Assembly (NCBI GenBank): GCA_965249595.1
Contig: OZ252242.1
Location: 496,001-560,000, forward strand
Length of the DNA stretch: 64,000 nucleotides
Source: VXNJ01 sp965249595
GTDB lineage: Bacteria; Chloroflexota; UBA11872; VXNJ01
Direction: 5' to 3'
In this document: positions 61,137 to 64,000 of the stretch, piece after piece
Numbering within the stretch: position 1 is the first letter of the stretch
Layout: every line of letters begins with the position of its first letter
The notes under the pieces: generated by a model
The model's input: the letters and a program-made list of their open reading frames with translations, nothing else
Told to the model about the DNA's origin: nothing
The model's database searches: none
Position numbers and translations under genes: made by a program

Positions 61137-62171
61137 TCAACCGCCTATTTGGTACATCTCGATGCGGCGTTTGGTACTGCGTGATCGCTCGGTTTGCGCC
61201 GAGCGAAGTTCGGAATAGCGATCGCTGCGCGTTTGCCAACGCCCGGCGATGGCATCGCGAACCTGCCCGTCGCTGGCCCCGGATCGCAATAGGCCTCGCA
61301 GGTCAAATCCGCCGGCGGCAAATAAACAGGTGACCAACCGCCCGTCGGGAGATAAACGCGCCCGTGTGCAACCCTGACAAAACGGGGCGGTTACAGAGGT
61401 GATGAATCCGATTTCTCCACCACCGTCGACGTAGCGATAGCGCCGGGCGACCTCGCCCTGGTAATTGGGATCAACCGGTTCCAGGGGATAGACCCGGGCG
61501 ATCGATTCGACCATCTCGCGGGCGCTGACAACCTGCGTTAGGTCCCACCCGTTGAGCGTCCCCACATCCATGTACTCGATAAACCGAACGATCACGCCGC
61601 TTTGCCGAAAGCGTTCCGCCAAATCAATCAGGGCGTGTTCGTTCACGCCCTTGATGACAACGCAATTGACCTTGAGCGGGGTCAACCCGGCGGCCAGGGC
61701 GGCCTCGATTCCCTCGACAACCGGGGCCAATCTGGCGCGGTGACCATTGAGTCGCTCAAAGGTCGGATCATCGAGGGCATCGAGCGAAACGGTAACCCGC
61801 GACAGACCGGCGTCGGCCAGGGCGGCGGCGCTTCGTTTCAACAGCAGGCCGTTGGTGGTCAAGGTCAGGTCGGCCCCCGCGGCTACCTGGCGCAGATAGC
61901 CGATCAGGGTCGGCAAATCTCGTCGCAATAGCGGTTCGCCCCCGGTCAGACGAATTTTGTTCACTCCCAGGTCAACAAAAATTGCCGTCAACCGGGTGAT
62001 TTCCTCGAAGCTGAGGATCTGCTCGCGCGGCAGAAATTCATAGTGCTCGCCAAATACCTCGAGCGGCATGCAGTAGCTGCAGCGGAAATTGCAGCGGTCG
62101 GTCAGCGAGATCCGAAGATCACGCAGAGGGCGATCGAGGCGATCGACCGGCAATTGGAGGGTGTTATTCAC
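61137..62171 (-). CDS. moaA: GTP 3',8-cyclase MoaA
   Basis: Radical SAM enzyme of molybdenum cofactor synthesis; converts GTP to 3',8-cyclo-dihydro-GTP. The GTG at 62171 overlaps the stop of the A-type carrier gene (GTGA) and puts the SAM-cluster motif Cys27-x3-Cys31-x2-Cys34 (DRCNFRCSYCMP) at the usual place. The second cluster is in FCQGCTRARLSPDGRLVTCLF, and the protein ends in the conserved Gly-Gly. Length is 344 residues. The moaC partner is not in the window. Confidence 0.95.
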   Translation of the reverse strand: MNNTLQLPVDRLDRPLRDLRISLTDRCNFRCSYCMPLEVFGEHYEFLPREQILSFEEITRLTAIFVDLGVNKIRLTGGEPLLRRDLPTLIGYLRQVAAGADLTLTTNGLLLKRSAAALADAGLSRVTVSLDALDDPTFERLNGHRARLAPVVEGIEAALAAGLTPLKVNCVVIKGVNEHALIDLAERFRQSGVIVRFIEYMDVGTLNGWDLTQVVSAREMVESIARVYPLEPVDPNYQGEVARRYRYVDGGGEIGFITSVTAPFCQGCTRARLSPDGRLVTCLFAAGGFDLRGLLRSGASDGQVRDAIAGRWQTRSDRYSELRSAQTERSRSTKRRIEMYQIGG

Positions 62172-62554
62172 TCCGTGCGAGGTTGGTCTTCGCGTTGATT
62201 TCGCATATTGCGCATCCGCGAGCGCCGCGGTTTGACGTCGAACGAGGTCCCGCAACCGCAGGTCACTTCGGCATTCGGATTGCGCAGCAGGAAACCGCGC
62301 CCTATCAGGTTCTCGTTGAAATCCAGCTGGGAGCCCTCAATCAGAGCCCCTGCGAAATGATCAAAGACAACCCGGTAATCGGGCCCGTCGAAAACATGGT
62401 CATCCTCGCCTATGGCGTTGTCGAGAACGAGGTCGTATTCGAACCCCGCGCAACCACCACGATTGACGATGATGCGAATGAACTTGCCGCCATTGGCAGG
62501 AGCGTCAAGTGTCTCCTGGATGTAGCCTTCGGCTAGCGTCGTAACTGTGATCAT
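62168..62554 (-). CDS. A-type iron-sulfur carrier (IscA/ErpA/HesB)
   Basis: Carries Fe-S clusters to target enzymes. The three ligand cysteines are Cys35 (RGGCAGFEY) and Cys99/Cys101 (EVTCGCGTSF). The ATG at 62554 is preferred (GGAG 9 bases upstream); a GTG at 62569 is possible. The last 20 residues form a basic, Arg-rich tail longer than usual. It is coupled to moaA by a 4-base overlap, which suggests it matures that two-cluster enzyme (inference). Confidence 0.92.
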   Translation of the reverse strand: MITVTTLAEGYIQETLDAPANGGKFIRIIVNRGGCAGFEYDLVLDNAIGEDDHVFDGPDYRVVFDHFAGALIEGSQLDFNENLIGRGFLLRNPNAEVTCGCGTSFDVKPRRSRMRNMRNQREDQPRTE

Positions 62555-62602
62555 CGATTCACTCTCCACCCATTGCCGCTGAACTCTCTATTAACTCGCT
62601 TG

Positions 62603-63799
62603 CTAACCATTTAGATTTCTCCCGGCGAAGCGATTATCAATCACCGGTGCCGTACCGCGTGCCCGCAGGCGTTCGATGATGCCAGCCAGGACGGTCAAAA
62701 AGCGATCGACCTGCCCGGCGTCGTTGCCCTTGCCGGTGGTAATGCGCAGGCTAGCGCGGGCTATTTGAGGGGACAAACCAAGAGCCAGAAGCACATGTGA
62801 CGGTTCTACCGAGGCCACCGTGCAAGCTGAGCCCGACGACGCCGCGAAGCCAGCTCGATCCAGCTCCAGCAACACCTGTTCGGCGCGGACGCCTTCTATA
62901 CAAACATTGGTGTTGTTGGCCAAACGCTGATCGGGGTGACCATTAAAGATGATCCCGCCTATTTCCGCCAGGCCGGCCCGGATCTGCTTTTGCAGGCCCA
63001 TGTCAAACGACCGATTGGCGGTTCGTTCTGAACGCGCCAGGCGCAGGCCGGTCGCCAACCCGGTGGCAAGGGCCACGTTCTCGGTCCCGGCGCGACGCCG
63101 GTTTTCCTGGCCACCACCCTGGATCTGAGGAACGACCCGCGTGCCCGGGCGCACGTAGAGCGCGCCGACCCCCTTGGGGCCGTAGAACTTATGGGCGGCA
63201 ATTGAGAGCAGATCCACGCCTAACTCGTCGACCCGGGCTTCGCAGCTGGCGATCGCCTGGACCGCATCGGTATGAAAAATCGCCCCCGCGGCGTGGGCCT
63301 GGGCGGCCAACGCCGGGATGTCGGCGATCACCCCGATCTCATTGTTGGCGTACATTAGCGATACCACCGCCACATCATCACCGAGGACCGTGGCCAAGGC
63401 TTGCGGTTTAATCAATCCTTGGTCGTCGACCTTAACGATTCGCACCTCGAATCCAGCATGGCGCTGCAGGTATTCAACCGCCCCGAGCACGCAGTGGTGT
63501 TCGATCGCCGAGGTGATCACAACGTTGCGTCCGCGCTCGCGGGCGGCTATGGCGGCACCCTTGATCGCCAAATTCGCGCCTTCTGATCCCGAGCCGGTAA
63601 AGACCACGTCGCCGGGCTCACATTCAAGTTCGTCGGCCACCAGCTCGCGGGCCCGATCTAGGCCGGCCCGCGCCCTCCGCGACTCCAGGTAGAGACCGGA
63701 AGGGTTGAATCCATCAACTGAAAACCAAGGCAGCATCGCCTCGAGAACCTCGGGCGACACCGGCGTGGTGGAGGCATGGTCGAGATAGATTCGATCCAT
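62603..63799 (-). CDS. iscS: Cysteine desulfurase, IscS/NifS type
   Basis: PLP enzyme that mobilises sulfur from cysteine. Class-I features are the start IYLDHASTTPVSPEVLEAM, Schiff-base Lys204 in SIAAHKFYGPKG and catalytic Cys326 in the mobile loop SSGSACTVASVEPSHVL. At 398 residues it has normal length. It is distinct from sufS at 11 kb (class II), so the genome has two sulfur donors. It lies between the regulator and the A-type carrier gene. Confidence 0.96.
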   Translation of the reverse strand: MDRIYLDHASTTPVSPEVLEAMLPWFSVDGFNPSGLYLESRRARAGLDRARELVADELECEPGDVVFTGSGSEGANLAIKGAAIAARERGRNVVITSAIEHHCVLGAVEYLQRHAGFEVRIVKVDDQGLIKPQALATVLGDDVAVVSLMYANNEIGVIADIPALAAQAHAAGAIFHTDAVQAIASCEARVDELGVDLLSIAAHKFYGPKGVGALYVRPGTRVVPQIQGGGQENRRRAGTENVALATGLATGLRLARSERTANRSFDMGLQKQIRAGLAEIGGIIFNGHPDQRLANNTNVCIEGVRAEQVLLELDRAGFAASSGSACTVASVEPSHVLLALGLSPQIARASLRITTGKGNDAGQVDRFLTVLAGIIERLRARGTAPVIDNRFAGRNLNG

Positions 63800-63830
63800 A
63801 TACAGCCGTTCCCCGGCGACGGCAAATCGC

Positions 63831-64000
63831 CTAGTTGTCGGTGGACTCCGCTATCGGCTCGGATGGGATGACGGCGTAGGTGCACAGTTCGTCGTCGAGA
63901 GGGAGCCGCTTGACCGATTCAACCACAACTTGGCCACCCAGCAACCGTCCGATCATGTCCCGTTCACAGTTACACGGCACGTCGGTCACCTCGGCCACCG
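63831..64000 (-). CDS. Fe-S-type transcriptional regulator, C-terminal part (SufR-like), cut by the window edge
   Basis: The last 56 codons of a minus-strand gene: VAEVTDVPCNCERDMIGRLL followed by GGQVVVESVKRLPLDDELCTYAVIP. The cysteine pattern (two Cys, then LLG...V, then a Cys in ELCTY) resembles the C-terminal Fe-S-binding region of SufR-like ArsR/DeoR-type regulators. The helix-turn-helix part would lie beyond position 64000. It ends 31 bases before iscS and probably controls the operon (inference). Confidence 0.5.
   Translation of the reverse strand, partial: VAEVTDVPCNCERDMIGRLLGGQVVVESVKRLPLDDELCTYAVIPSEPIAESTDN

Overview
The window is a dense, roughly 60 % GC bacterial chromosome segment. 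It has many GTG/TTG starts and short 4-base gene overlaps. The gene set fits an uncultured Chloroflexota-type lineage (Dehalococcoidia/SAR202-like): archaeal-type phosphoglycerate mutase, sufCBD-Rieske-sufS-sufU, SufU-type scaffold, a PheS with a cysteine cluster, and a divergent GroEL without a GGM tail. That placement is inference from gene content only. No rRNA, CRISPR array or prophage was seen.

Layout. 0.2-4.9 kb (minus): an NrtA/SsuA-type ABC importer (permease, Tat-type lipoprotein binding protein, ATPase) in one operon with an acyl-CoA-dehydrogenase-fold flavoprotein and a DUF4242 protein. 5.1-7.2 kb (plus): apgM and a DUF72 gene. 7.3-12.9 kb (plus): complete SUF iron-sulfur operon. 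13.0-14.2 kb: VOC and HAD proteins. 14.3-20.3 kb: looser accessory stretch with a DUF1971-globin fusion, an anchored Cache-domain protein, a SulP transporter broken by one amber codon, a dead paralogue of the Cache gene, and an SDR. 20.4-27.7 kb: epoxide hydrolase, then a sodium:solute symporter pseudogene split by an IS1380-family element that itself carries an intact IS256-family element. Both insertions have recognisable inverted repeats and target-site duplications. The symporter followed a hotdog thioesterase.

27.7-33.3 kb (minus): rpmI-rplT-pheS-pheT with small downstream genes, and endonuclease IV upstream. 33.4-37.0 kb (plus): Asp/Glu racemase-like protein, SH3 lipoprotein, nucleotide-sugar epimerase, phosphohexomutase. 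37.0-40.7 kb (minus): FbpABC-type iron(III) importer with a perfect palindrome upstream. 40.8-45.6 kb: hypothetical genes, a 3-hydroxyisobutyrate-dehydrogenase-like enzyme, TrkA, a SIMPL protein, a cupin and Fe/Mn superoxide dismutase. 45.7-49.9 kb: tRNA-Leu(UAG), a small CxxC protein, tRNA-Gly(GCC) and tig-clpP-clpX. 49.9-57.2 kb: a flippase-like membrane protein, a SWIM mini-protein, murD, an integrase-like fragment, groEL, and rpsP-khpA-trmD. 57.4-60.2 kb: an IS1182-family element with 20-bp inverted repeats and a decayed transposase. 60.5-64.0 kb: rplY/ctc, then a minus-strand iron-sulfur/molybdenum cofactor operon (SufR-like regulator, cysteine desulfurase, A-type carrier, moaA).

Themes. 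Iron and Fe-S metabolism recurs (SUF, ISC-like cluster, Fbp importer, SOD, MoaA), alongside recent IS activity and gene decay concentrated at 16-27 kb and 58-60 kb. The most noteworthy items are the nested IS256-in-IS1380-in-symporter insertion, the DUF1971-globin fusion, the importer/flavoprotein/DUF4242 operon, the regulator-iscS-iscA-moaA operon, and the palindrome ahead of the iron importer.
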